Below, piece after piece: positions 1-7,897 of a stretch of DNA of 16,465 bases. The position numbers and the translations under genes are program-made. Where the stretch lies: positions 1 through 16,465 of the forward strand of contig JAZNWN010000005.1 of assembly GCA_045593405.1 (NCBI GenBank), in the 5' to 3' direction. Position 1 is the first letter of the stretch. Each line of letters begins with the position of its first letter. The notes under the pieces are model-generated. The model did not search any database, was not told the origin of the DNA, and was given only the letters and a program-made list of their open reading frames with translations. The stretch comes from UMGS1933 sp045593405 (GTDB taxonomy: Bacteria > Bacillota > Clostridia > TANB77 > CAG-508).

Positions 1-378
1 GATTGTTGCTGACTGATTAATAGATCTTATATTACCTAAAATCGCCATAGCACTAACAGCACCTACTAACAGCGTTAATGCTACTTTCCAAAATTGATTT
101 ACTGAAGTTTTGTCATATGTAGTACCACTTAGAAGTTTTAAGCAAAAACTTAAAACTAATATCAATCCAGATAAAATCCCGGCATCTTCGATTGTTGCTG
201 ACTGATTAATAGATCTTATATTACCTAAAATCGCCATAGCACTAACAGCACCTACTAACAGCGTTAATGCTACTTTCCAAAATTGATTTACTGAAGTTTC
301 ATCGTATGTGACACCATTTAAAAGTTTTAAACAAAGAGTTAAAATTAATATCAATTCAGATAATATTATAGCGTCTGT
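1..378 (-). repeat. 63-codon tandem repeat inside the tape measure gene
   Basis: Bases 1-110 and 190-299 are identical, an offset of 189 bases (63 codons). The flanking parts of the unit (111-189 against 300-378) are only about three quarters identical. The encoded unit contains VNQFWKVALTLLVGAVSAMA and a following GNIRSINQSATIED segment. A third, diverged copy lies just before it in the protein (WKQIAKFWGVVTILLVSAS). The first copy continues off the window edge. Confidence 0.95.
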
Positions 379-3300
379 GAACGTTGAAACCAAATCTTTC
401 TTTCCTAAATAACCCAATATCGCTATAGCCACAGAAGCACTTACTAATAAAATGGTGACAACACCCCAAAATTTAGCTATTTGTTTCCAATTTGTTTTTG
501 ATTCTGAATTAATAATTTTTATACTAATCCCAAAAGCTCTAATTAATAAAGATAATCCATATACTTGTATTACCGTAGATGAAAAATCTAATGCTTGAAG
601 AAATAGTATTATAGCAGCTATCGGACTTAAAATTGCTAAAAGCGTTAGAAATAAATCTAAAGCTTTTTGTTTACTAACATCATTTTTTAAAAGACTACTA
701 ATTGAATAAGATAAAGCTAAAAGACAAGTATCTATAGAAAAGACTGCTAATAATAATTTTTTCCATTCTATATTTGATATAACTAAAAGACCTGCTATGA
801 TAGAGCCTATCATACCTATTGCCTCGGCAACGATTCCTATCGCCTTTATTGATGGATTCATAGTAGACATTAATTTAAACGAATAACCCAAAGCTATAAG
901 TACAATACTCAAAGCCGCTACAGCTTTAAACAATGGAGCTGCGTTAATCAATTGTAGAGCATATAGCGCTCCAATAAACGAGCCAATAACAGTGATAAAC
1001 GAAGCAATAACTTTGGCGTTTCCTTTTTCACTAAACTTTGAAAAATATGCCATTATACCAAGTAATCCTGTCAATATTAATATTATGACACCAGGTTTTA
1101 ATAGACTTTTTAAATTTATTTTTGATATATCCTCTATACTATTTGCTAATAATTTTAAAGCCGCCACAAAAGCCAATATTCCAACCGCAAATGAAAAAAC
1201 ACCTTTTGATCCTTCGTTGGATTTTGCAGTATATCTAAAATTTGAAGAAAAAGCTTCCATCAATAATGATAAAGCCGTTATTATTGATATGAAAACAAAA
1301 ATAACTCCTATTAATTTTGTTCCTCTTATAGAATATCCTAAATTATCTAATATTTTAGTAATATCTCCAATGGTTGAAATTAAAAATTTTATAGATATTA
1401 AACTAATAAGCAATCCGGCACCAAGCTTAAAAACTCCTCCACCAGATTGAGATCCAATTTTCGTAAGTAAAAATAAAGCTGCTATAACTACTCCTATTTT
1501 GCTAATGTTAGATATTACAGCATTCCAATCCAAAGTATTTGAAGAAGATACAATAAATGTTAGCGTATCTATTAATTTTTTTAACGTGAATGCTAATATT
1601 CCAATACCAACAGCAAATAATGTAAAGCTTCCACTAGCAACCAAAGGAAAAAAGGCTTCTTTAATCGAAGTCGTAATCATTTCAACGGTTGAAGATACAG
1701 TTTGAACAGATTGTACTTTTCCTCTAAGTTTTTCTATTAAAACAGTTAACGCAAAAAATGCAATTAAAGCAGCTCCAATTGCTGCAGCAACTCCTGCTGA
1801 TTTTAGTAATGCCTCTTGTGGTATATGAGATAATATTAATAATGCAATTGCAATAGCTCCTATAGATAATGCTATCTCAAATATTGCAGTTGCATTAGCC
1901 AGATTTCTATAACCTTTTAAAACACCAACAAATCCATCTAATACACCTGCAATATTATCTCCAAGATCAGCAATACTACCAATCATTTGAGCTAGTTTAA
2001 TGTTTAAAAACGCTATTGTTCCAGCAATAGATATTCCAACAATTTTTGTAAAATTTAAAGTTTTTGCAAATTCTAATATTTTTGTTTTTATTGATTCAAA
2101 ATTTAAAGAGAGTGTATTTTCTGCCGGAATTACATTTTTTATCGATTCTAAGAGGTTTTTAAAAAAATCACCAGTAGCATTGAGTGAATTTGAAAAATTC
2201 TTTAAAGGTGTTAAATTGGTTAGTGATTTGAAAAAATCATCTACATATTTTTTTGCAACAGATATTAAATCTGAAAAACTTTTAATGTTCGATGTATTTA
2301 ATTTAAATGATGTTACAAAATCTATTAAACCTTTCTTTAAGGCAGATAGTTTTTCTAATATTATTCCACCAAAAGGTTTCAAAATATTAAAAATATTTTG
2401 AATTATTCTATAAAGTCCATAAACAGCACTTACTATACCAACTCCTATTATTGTAATAACTGTTTCTAATACATCGATTATTTCTCCTAAAGCAGGTTTT
2501 ATAAACGAAAATATAGATTTTAATCCACTGTCTAGATTTTTCTTTAATGAATTAAGTATTTTTAATTTATTACTAAATTTATTGGAAGAATCATATAGCT
2601 TGGTAACTGATTTAACTAGATTAGAAATTGTAATCTTTATTTTATCTAAAATTGATAATGTTTTAGTTCCACCAAACGTTAAATCTATATCTGATTCTTT
2701 CTTTTTAAAAATATCAAGAGAAGATATAATAGAAGCAATCCAGTTAAAAAATAAAGAAACGCTGTTTACTATAGAATCAATAATACTGCCAACATTAGAT
2801 AATCCATCAAATATAATATATTCTATTACTGAAGCGATATTATTCAATATATTATCTATTGTTATTAGAAGCGATGTTATGTTGATACTATCTATATATC
2901 CAAATAATTTATATAATATATTTAATATAAAATCTAGTCCTGTTGAAATAGTATTAAATGCAAAACCAAACGCTGAATCGGATATTATATCTATAAAATA
3001 TAATAAATAGTCAGATATCAAATTAAATATTGGAAATATTTTATTAAATATTGTAGATATACCAGACCAAATCAAAGAAAAAGTCCTAAAAATAATATTC
3101 CCAGCACCTTTTATTATATCAACAAATATCTTAAGTGGAGTTATTATTATTTTTACAGTATTTTTTAACGTTTCTGCCGCATCAGAACTAAGTATTAAAC
3201 CTTCTGTAAAATCTCCAATAGATTCAGTGGCTTGTGCTAATTGTCTTCCTGTGAGTGGCTCAAAAACTTCGTTTATGGCATCTATTATTGGTCTAATATA

Positions 3301-4449
3301 ACTTACTAATGCTTTATATAAATTTGAAAAAATTCTTATCAAATTGTCTCTTCCATCAAAAGCTTGCCATTCTCTGAGCATTTCATTTCTTGCTTCTGAT
3401 TGAGAGTTAAATACATCCGTTAAAACATTATTTATATTTGTTAATACATCTGCTGCTTCATCAAAATCACCTATAATTAATTCCCAAGTTTGAGCCCATC
3501 CAGAACCAACAGCTTCTGTTAAAGCATCCATTAACTTACTAAATGTTCTAACCTTTGTTGCTGCTTGAACTAGACTATCATCTTCTGCGAATTCTTGCAA
3601 TGTTGCTAAAACAACATCGGTTGTAAGCCATTTAACTTTTTCTGTGCCTTTCAACGAATCTCTAAAAGATTTTTGGTTAGTCTCAATTAAATCCAACGCG
3701 TTCATTATATCAGAATCGTATGAATAAAGCATTCTAGCATTTTTGATTAATGCATTTTGAAATAATTCTCCACCCATACCAGCATTCTCAATCGAACGCC
3801 AATCCTGCAAAGTCATAAATTGAGAACTAAGCATTTGTGATAACTGATATTCAGCTCTTGTTAATGCTGCATTATCTGCCCCAACACCTGCTGCTAAATT
3901 TGAAAATCCTTTGATTGCCATTGTAGCATCTTCTAGACCCACACCAGCAGTTGTAAACTGACCTATAGCTTTTGTCATATCAGCAAAACTATAAACTGTC
4001 ATATCCGCATAATGATTTAATTCTTCCAAAGCATCCTTAACGTTTTCCAAAGTAGTTCCTTTAGACTTTGTATTAGTAAGAATCGTCTGGATAGAATTCA
4101 TCTTCTGCTCGTATTCAGAATATCCATCCATTATAGGTTTAATGGTTAAAGATTTAGCTATAGTTGTACCAGTATTAATCGCCGCATTACTTATTTTTGT
4201 CAAGGCTGTTATAGCCATAATGTTTAGAGCAGAAAAACCATTTGTCAGATTTTTAACACTTTCTGACATTTTATCAAAAGATATATTTTTTACTTCTTTA
4301 TCAAGCTTATCAAGTCCGGAGGTTTTTCCAAGATTTCCAATGCTTTTCTCTATTTTTTCTATTGTACCAATTGATTCTTTAGCATTTTTTTCAAATTTAT
4401 CGTTTTCTAATTTTAATTGTATAACTTTTTCATCTATTTTATCACTCAC
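1..4449 (-). CDS. Tape measure protein, C-terminus beyond the window
   Basis: Sets tail length and is later ejected ahead of the DNA. I read one open frame from a GTG at 4449 down to base 1, 1483 codons with no stop, so the C-terminus is missing. The GTG overlaps the stop of the gp10-like gene (GTGA) and has an AAAGGAGG site 10 bases upstream. Residues 1-60 are charged and helical. Residues about 105-260 match the conserved N-terminal domain of Firmicutes siphophage tape measures (SIQTILTNTKSKGTT, FTTAGVG, SSQFMTLQDWRSIENAGMGG). The rest is a long run of hydrophobic segments broken by short polar hairpins, becoming almost continuously membrane-like after about residue 850. The end holds 63-residue repeats. 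At about 0.15 nm per residue the visible part alone implies a tail of at least roughly 220 nm. The call is near certain; the true length is unknown. Confidence 0.95.
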   Translation of the reverse strand, partial: MSDKIDEKVIQLKLENDKFEKNAKESIGTIEKIEKSIGNLGKTSGLDKLDKEVKNISFDKMSESVKNLTNGFSALNIMAITALTKISNAAINTGTTIAKSLTIKPIMDGYSEYEQKMNSIQTILTNTKSKGTTLENVKDALEELNHYADMTVYSFADMTKAIGQFTTAGVGLEDATMAIKGFSNLAAGVGADNAALTRAEYQLSQMLSSQFMTLQDWRSIENAGMGGELFQNALIKNARMLYSYDSDIMNALDLIETNQKSFRDSLKGTEKVKWLTTDVVLATLQEFAEDDSLVQAATKVRTFSKLMDALTEAVGSGWAQTWELIIGDFDEAADVLTNINNVLTDVFNSQSEARNEMLREWQAFDGRDNLIRIFSNLYKALVSYIRPIIDAINEVFEPLTGRQLAQATESIGDFTEGLILSSDAAETLKNTVKIIITPLKIFVDIIKGAGNIIFRTFSLIWSGISTIFNKIFPIFNLISDYLLYFIDIISDSAFGFAFNTISTGLDFILNILYKLFGYIDSINITSLLITIDNILNNIASVIEYIIFDGLSNVGSIIDSIVNSVSLFFNWIASIISSLDIFKKKESDIDLTFGGTKTLSILDKIKITISNLVKSVTKLYDSSNKFSNKLKILNSLKKNLDSGLKSIFSFIKPALGEIIDVLETVITIIGVGIVSAVYGLYRIIQNIFNILKPFGGIILEKLSALKKGLIDFVTSFKLNTSNIKSFSDLISVAKKYVDDFFKSLTNLTPLKNFSNSLNATGDFFKNLLESIKNVIPAENTLSLNFESIKTKILEFAKTLNFTKIVGISIAGTIAFLNIKLAQMIGSIADLGDNIAGVLDGFVGVLKGYRNLANATAIFEIALSIGAIAIALLILSHIPQEALLKSAGVAAAIGAALIAFFALTVLIEKLRGKVQSVQTVSSTVEMITTSIKEAFFPLVASGSFTLFAVGIGILAFTLKKLIDTLTFIVSSSNTLDWNAVISNISKIGVVIAALFLLTKIGSQSGGGVFKLGAGLLISLISIKFLISTIGDITKILDNLGYSIRGTKLIGVIFVFISIITALSLLMEAFSSNFRYTAKSNEGSKGVFSFAVGILAFVAALKLLANSIEDISKINLKSLLKPGVIILILTGLLGIMAYFSKFSEKGNAKVIASFITVIGSFIGALYALQLINAAPLFKAVAALSIVLIALGYSFKLMSTMNPSIKAIGIVAEAIGMIGSIIAGLLVISNIEWKKLLLAVFSIDTCLLALSYSISSLLKNDVSKQKALDLFLTLLAILSPIAAIILFLQALDFSSTVIQVYGLSLLIRAFGISIKIINSESKTNWKQIAKFWGVVTILLVSASVAIAILGYLGKKDLVSTFTDAIILSELILILTLCLKLLNGVTYDETSVNQFWKVALTLLVGAVSAMAILGNIRSINQSATIEDAGILSGLILVLSFCLKLLSGTTYDKTSVNQFWKVALTLLVGAVSAMAILGNIRSINQSATI

Positions 4450-4835
4450 TTGTTATTAACCTCCTTTCCTATGTCTTCAGCAATTTTATCAAATATCGGA
4501 TTTAATGCCGGATTTATATAATCTCTTCCTTTAACATATGTCCCCCAACCAGTTCCATGTCCATATTGTATTAAAAGTGCTATGTTTTGACCTCTAATAA
4601 CATTTGAGTTCTTCCAAAGAAGAATAATTCCTTTTGGATCTTTTTCTATTTCATAGGACCAGCTTTCCGAAGTCTTTCCAGTACGTTTTGGAGTGGCTGC
4701 TCGCAAAGCTTCAACTCCTTCTTGACCGTATTTATCTAATATAGATTTACCAATATTTTTATTAGAATCATTTAAGAACTTTTTTATATTAGATAGGTCA
4801 CCCTTTATTCCAACAGTTATCATTGCGGCAGCCAT
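4446..4835 (-). CDS. HK97 gp10-like tail completion / minor tail protein
   Basis: A 129-residue protein of the HK97 gp10 type, which acts at the head-tail or tail completion step. The visible signature is the pair of motifs ATPKRTGKTSESWSYEI (residues 47-63) and QYGHGTGWGTYVKGRDYINP (about 90-109), separated by strand-rich sequence. Closely similar proteins in gut Firmicutes phages, as I recall them, also sit directly before the tape measure gene. A strong AGGAGG site lies 7 bases before ATG 4835; Met5 is a possible alternative start. The stop overlaps the tape measure GTG by four bases, so the two are probably translated in a coupled way. Confidence 0.85.
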   Translation of the reverse strand: MAAAMITVGIKGDLSNIKKFLNDSNKNIGKSILDKYGQEGVEALRAATPKRTGKTSESWSYEIEKDPKGIILLWKNSNVIRGQNIALLIQYGHGTGWGTYVKGRDYINPALNPIFDKIAEDIGKEVNNK

Positions 4836-4858
4836 ACCAAAACCTCCTATTTACTTTA

Positions 4859-5053
4859 TCAGTTAAAACTGGTTATACCCTGCCAATCATATAAAGCATT
4901 AATTGTTTTTTCACCTGCAATACCATCTACTAATAATTTATATCCTCTTTTATTTAGTTCATATTGTAACCATCTAACTGAATTACCTTTAGAACCAAGC
5001 TTAATTTTTTTTGTAGGTTGTTTATACGGATTCCTATTAACGTTTTCTTCCAT
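4859..5053 (-). CDS. Stand-alone peptidoglycan-binding domain protein, 64 residues
   Basis: Residues 19-58 match a PG_binding_1 type domain: GSKG at 20-23, SVRWLQYELNKRGYKLLVDG at 25-44, then GEKTINALYDWQ at 47-58. The usual tail of this domain (a second GxVGPxT-like turn) is absent, so the domain is short at its C-terminus. There is no catalytic domain and no signal peptide. The first 18 residues are polar and basic. The AAGGAT site sits 5 bases before ATG 5053, and the gene starts two bases after the previous stop, so it belongs to the tail assembly operon. It may be a virion component that contacts the cell wall, or a remnant of a longer protein. The fold call is good; the role is inferred. 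Confidence 0.75.
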   Translation of the reverse strand: MEENVNRNPYKQPTKKIKLGSKGNSVRWLQYELNKRGYKLLVDGIAGEKTINALYDWQGITSFN

Positions 5054-5055
5054 AT

Positions 5056-5610
5056 TTATCCTTTTGAATTATATTTAGATCTTCTTGCAGCATTAAGAGC
5101 TGCTCTTGAACTTAAAGCTGACTTTGATAGCTTTTTGTTACTCCCTTTCTTTTGTGCTGCTTCTTGTTCTTCATTACAAACTCTAATTAATGTTAAAAGT
5201 CTATTTAAATGCCATTTTTCACATTCAAACGGTATTTGAAGAGATATCATCCAATAATATATTAATTCTGATGTAATTATTCTATTATTTGGTTTACCGT
5301 TTTTTTGTTTTGAAAACCATGTTGCTGTCATGCTGTCTTGTATATAATCTAGAATTTGTTTAATAATATCGTTATTTATACCATAATAGACAATATCATC
5401 GACTTTATTTATAGTCATGCATTTTATGTAATCTATTGTTTCTTCATAATTTTTATCATCTTTCAAATAAGGTTTATGATACTTAGATTCCCATTTTGAA
5501 ATAGAGATCAATGAATGTTCTAATACAAGTCTTGTTTCTGGTATAAATATAAATTCCTCATTTGTTTCATCATATAAATTATTATTTTGTGGTATTAATA
5601 CCTCTAACAT
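5056..5610 (-). CDS. Tail assembly protein, second (T-like) partner, 184 residues
   Basis: Belongs to a family I recognise from gut Firmicutes siphophages that always follows the tail chaperone gene. Conserved stretches are LEHSLISISKWESKYHKPYL, IDYIKCMTI, DSMTATWFSK, ITSELIYYWMISLQIPFECE and WHLNRLLTLIRVCN. The C-terminus (from about residue 150) is lysine and serine rich. I chose ATG 5610 because relatives begin with a similar ML...IP sequence; an in-frame TTG 12 bases earlier has no clear ribosome site. The gene overlaps the preceding chaperone by 29 bases, in the +1 (equivalently -2) frame relative to it. In lambda the equivalent pair (G and T) is joined by a -1 frameshift; here separate coupled initiation looks more likely. 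Function is inferred from position and family. Confidence 0.8.
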   Translation of the reverse strand: MLEVLIPQNNNLYDETNEEFIFIPETRLVLEHSLISISKWESKYHKPYLKDDKNYEETIDYIKCMTINKVDDIVYYGINNDIIKQILDYIQDSMTATWFSKQKNGKPNNRIITSELIYYWMISLQIPFECEKWHLNRLLTLIRVCNEEQEAAQKKGSNKKLSKSALSSRAALNAARRSKYNSKG

Positions 5611-6025
5611 TCTGTGATCCAATCTGCCTTTGAATATCTCTGGGCATAATTCCTAAAAAGAAAGTTTGTTGTTCTTCCGGTTTTGATAAGAGTTCCATAA
5701 AAAGTTCTGAATAAGCTGGAGAATCTAAAAATTCATTCCTAATCTCTTCATTTTTAATAAATTTCTTACCATCGTCGCTTTTAATGCCATATGCATCAAG
5801 AATCAACTTTTCAAATAACGAAATCAAATCTTTAGGAGTCATATCAGAAGCCATTTTTGTTATGATCTTTTCGTAATCTGCTTCTGTTATATTCTTATCT
5901 GTAAGAATACTCGGATAATATTCAGATATAAATTTAAATAATTCTGGCTTGGTCATATTAAAATAAAAATCTTCTGCTCTTTCATTATCATTATAATCAG
6001 TATAAGTAATTGTTTTCTTTAACAT
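5582..6025 (-). CDS. Tail assembly chaperone, first (G-like) partner, 147 residues
   Basis: Lies directly after the tail tube gene and before the tape measure group, the usual place for the chaperone that coats the tape measure protein during tail assembly. The N-terminus (LKKTITYTDYNDNERAEDFY) and the segment LILDAYGIKSDDGKKFIKNE, with AYSELFMELLSKPEEQQTFF near the end, are typical of the Firmicutes phage tail chaperone family. It is acidic and mostly helical. The AGAAAGGATT site and the sequence ATTCAAAATG at the start closely match the start signals of the capsid and tube genes. A hairpin terminator lies between this gene and the tube gene, so it is probably expressed less than the tube. 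Its last 29 bases overlap the next gene. Confidence 0.85.
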   Translation of the reverse strand: MLKKTITYTDYNDNERAEDFYFNMTKPELFKFISEYYPSILTDKNITEADYEKIITKMASDMTPKDLISLFEKLILDAYGIKSDDGKKFIKNEEIRNEFLDSPAYSELFMELLSKPEEQQTFFLGIMPRDIQRQIGSQNVRGINTTK

Positions 6026-6060
6026 TTTGAATTTTAATCCTTTCTTTATTTTTTTATAAT

Positions 6061-6109
6061 ATAAAAAGAGCTGAGATCAATTGTTAGAAAAAAAAAGATC
6101 TCAGCTCTT
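6061..6109 (-). terminator. Hairpin terminator or attenuator after the tail tube gene
   Basis: Arms 6097-6109 and 6066-6078 form a perfect 13 bp stem (AAGAGCTGAGATC in minus-strand sense) around an 18-base T-rich loop. On the minus strand the stem is followed by five T, then ATATTAT. There is no T run on the plus-strand side, so it works for minus-strand transcription. The short T run suggests partial termination that lets some transcripts continue into the tail assembly genes. Confidence 0.85.
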
Positions 6110-6139
6110 ATATCAAATAAATGATATATATAATTATGA

Positions 6140-6829
6140 TTATTGTTGCGAAGTCATTATTTCATAAACCTTTCCAGGAAGTGGAAGATAAGGATCTGCA
6201 TCTACACCAGTTCCGCCATAAAGAGCAGTCTCAAGTTTTGCTAAATTAGTTGGGTTTGCCTTTGTTGAATCAATCACTATAACTGATACAGGCTTATATG
6301 GATTTCCACCTTCATCGACAACACCAGTTACAGCCACTGGAACAGTTTCAATCTCCCAACTAAATGAAATTGCTTCTGGAGAATCATTTACCGTCGAATA
6401 TGACTTCTCTGAAGGAGATGCAGTGCATCCATACACAAGATGAAGTTTATAGCCATGTTCATTTTCATCAACATCGTTACCTATAATTGTCCTATAAGAC
6501 AAACCAAATGTGGACCTCTTCTGCTGTCCAATCATTACTCCATCTGTTATTTCTGCTGATCCATCAAGGGTTGCAAACTCATCAGGATAATAATATGCCT
6601 CTATAGATGCTCCAAACTCTTCAGCAGAACGAAGAGATAAATATTTAATATTATCAGCGTAGATCTTATTAGATTCTGCTCCAGAAGGAGATTCACTAAT
6701 AGAACTAATACCATTCCACGCAACACCAGGTTTATATCCATTTGATGCAGAATAAGGATACAAAACACAATGGTCTACACCTGTTTCATAAAATCGTTTG
6801 CCAGTATCATCCCATGTTAAAACAGCCAT
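6140..6829 (-). CDS. Major tail tube protein, 229 residues
   Basis: The building block of the tail tube, expected in hundreds of copies. It opens with MAVLTWDDTGKRFYETGVDHCVLYP in pieces, and contains the motifs KYLSLRSAEEFGASIEAYYY and PDEFATLDGS. The central GLSYRTIIGNDVDENEHGYK and KLHLVYGCTASPSEKSY, then SPEAISFSWEIETVPV, are typical of the tube protein in this phage group. The C-terminal 60 residues look like a small added domain after the tube fold. The start has GAGAGG and the shared ATCAAAATG signal. Position between the tail terminator-like gene and a hairpin terminator supports the call. Arginine codons include AGG, as in the capsid gene and unlike most neighbours. Confidence 0.93.
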   Translation of the reverse strand: MAVLTWDDTGKRFYETGVDHCVLYPYSASNGYKPGVAWNGISSISESPSGAESNKIYADNIKYLSLRSAEEFGASIEAYYYPDEFATLDGSAEITDGVMIGQQKRSTFGLSYRTIIGNDVDENEHGYKLHLVYGCTASPSEKSYSTVNDSPEAISFSWEIETVPVAVTGVVDEGGNPYKPVSVIVIDSTKANPTNLAKLETALYGGTGVDADPYLPLPGKVYEIMTSQQ

Positions 6830-6848
6830 TTTGATTTACCTCTCTTTC

Positions 6849-7160
6849 TTAAAAAAACAATGTAAATACATCATGATTTAAATTATCTGATATAAAACGT
6901 GAACTATGAGAGCAAAGTGGAAAAGTTGATAATATTTTTCTAGGTATTATAGAATCTGGATTCTGGTCAATAACAGTTAACTGATATCGATTATGATCCA
7001 TATAATTAGTATTATCAGCATATGTTATTGGTATATTTGATAACTGATAAATAATACATGGATATTTAATCTTCAAATTTTCCGGAGGTTGAAAATATAC
7101 GTTTCGACTCTCTAATAATTGTTCTAATTTAATTTGAAGATCTTTTCTTGCTTTTGCCAT
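6849..7160 (-). CDS. Tail terminator / neck-type minor protein, 103 residues
   Basis: A small protein immediately before the tube gene, the usual location of the tail terminator. I recognise the family pattern: helical N-terminus MAKARKDLQIKLEQLL, then VYFQPPENLKIKYPCIIYQL, HNRYQLTVIDQNPDS, and a C-terminus ending in LNHDVFTLFF. This layout, helix then beta sandwich, fits tail terminator proteins. ATG 7160 overlaps the preceding stop by one base (TAATG) with only a weak ribosome site, so translation is probably coupled to the gene before it. Function is from position and family resemblance, not from a diagnostic residue. Confidence 0.75.
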   Translation of the reverse strand: MAKARKDLQIKLEQLLESRNVYFQPPENLKIKYPCIIYQLSNIPITYADNTNYMDHNRYQLTVIDQNPDSIIPRKILSTFPLCSHSSRFISDNLNHDVFTLFF

Positions 7161-7510
7161 TAGTCAATTGGAATATCGCCATATTCCAAATAAACCATGC
7201 CAGTATCGGGAACATAGTATAGTACAAGAGGATCAGAATAAATTATAATATAATTAACACCTTTTGTAACCTTTGTTATAATACAACTACTAGTCACAGC
7301 ACCAAGGTCTTCTTCACCCTCAGTCGCTACTAAAAATGCGCCCAAAAATTCATCTGCGGATATATTTACAGGAAAATTACTTTTTACTTCATATCCATCC
7401 GTTGAATTACCTATTATGCTTATCTTTAATCTATATGTAGCAGCATGAGTTTTTAGAGATGATATGCTAGCTACAGGAATTGGATCCCTATCTACATAAC
7501 TATTAGCCAT
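7160..7510 (-). CDS. Unrecognised 116-residue protein between adaptor and tail terminator
   Basis: I do not recognise this protein. It starts ATG 7510 behind a very strong GAGGAGG site that overlaps the end of the adaptor gene, so it should be well expressed. The sequence is strand-rich with many V, I, Y and S residues, no cysteine except one (SCIITKV), no membrane segment and no signal peptide. It alternates short strands such as TYRLKISIIG, NYIIIYSD and GMVYLEYGDIPID. The position among neck genes suggests a minor head-tail joining, tail or decoration protein; an extra gene at this spot is not one I recall from related phages. Confidence 0.7.
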   Translation of the reverse strand: MANSYVDRDPIPVASISSLKTHAATYRLKISIIGNSTDGYEVKSNFPVNISADEFLGAFLVATEGEEDLGAVTSSCIITKVTKGVNYIIIYSDPLVLYYVPDTGMVYLEYGDIPID

Positions 7511-7513
7511 TTT

Positions 7514-7846
7514 TTATTCCTCCTCATAACCATTATATAATTTTCCAATTGTTAAAAGTAATCTTGGAAATACTACTTCTACTTCTGATATTTTCCATTT
7601 TTGAGAAGCAATTTCTACATATAAAATATTGTGGAAATGTTCATTTGCAAAAGGATCGGCAACAATAGATAACTGATTAGAAATGGAAATATCATCGTTT
7701 AGATTAGATGAATTCTCTAATCTTCTAGATAAATTTCTAGTTAAATCCCCATAATAATATTTTTTTGTTATTTCATTAATCCAAACACCAGGGGATTCTT
7801 CAGATTCTTTAGTTTCTCTAAAAGCCACAATTCCATACCATTTCAT
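7514..7846 (-). CDS. Head-tail adaptor (closure-type) protein, 110 residues
   Basis: Small neck protein expected to sit below the portal and close the filled head. The motifs MKWYGIVAFRET, GVWINEITKKYYYGDLTRN, NQLSIVADPFANEHFHNILY and KWKISEVEVVFPRLLLTIGKLYNG are those I associate with the head-tail adaptor in gut Firmicutes phages carrying this portal and capsid. It begins at ATG 7846 with GAGG six bases upstream. That ribosome site lies inside a 9-codon mini-ORF. The stop lies inside the ribosome site region of the next gene, a four-gene run with almost no spacing. Confidence 0.8.
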   Translation of the reverse strand: MKWYGIVAFRETKESEESPGVWINEITKKYYYGDLTRNLSRRLENSSNLNDDISISNQLSIVADPFANEHFHNILYVEIASQKWKISEVEVVFPRLLLTIGKLYNGYEEE

Positions 7847-7849
7847 ATT

Positions 7850-7879
7850 TTACCTCGTCGGTGATCTTTTATAAATCAT
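7850..7879 (-). other. Nine-codon mini-ORF with a full-strength start signal
   Basis: ATG 7879 is preceded by AGAAAGG and the same ATCAAAATG context as the capsid and tube genes. It encodes only MIYKRSPTR before TAA at 7852-7850, which is 3 bases before the adaptor ATG. It could be a leader peptide that couples translation to the adaptor, or the leftover first codons of a gene lost when the glycosyltransferase block arrived. Confidence 0.45.
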
Positions 7880-7897
7880 TTTGATTTTTTTACCTTT

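Noticed and set aside
992..4459. Plus-strand open frames of 68 to 152 codons
   Set aside because: They lie wholly opposite the continuous tape measure frame, lack ribosome sites and read as low-complexity antisense of hydrophobic codons.
6055..6090. Possible minus-strand promoter (TTGATC, 16 bases, TATAAA) within the hairpin after the tube gene
   Set aside because: The match is weak and overlaps the terminator stem; AT-rich sequence gives such matches easily.
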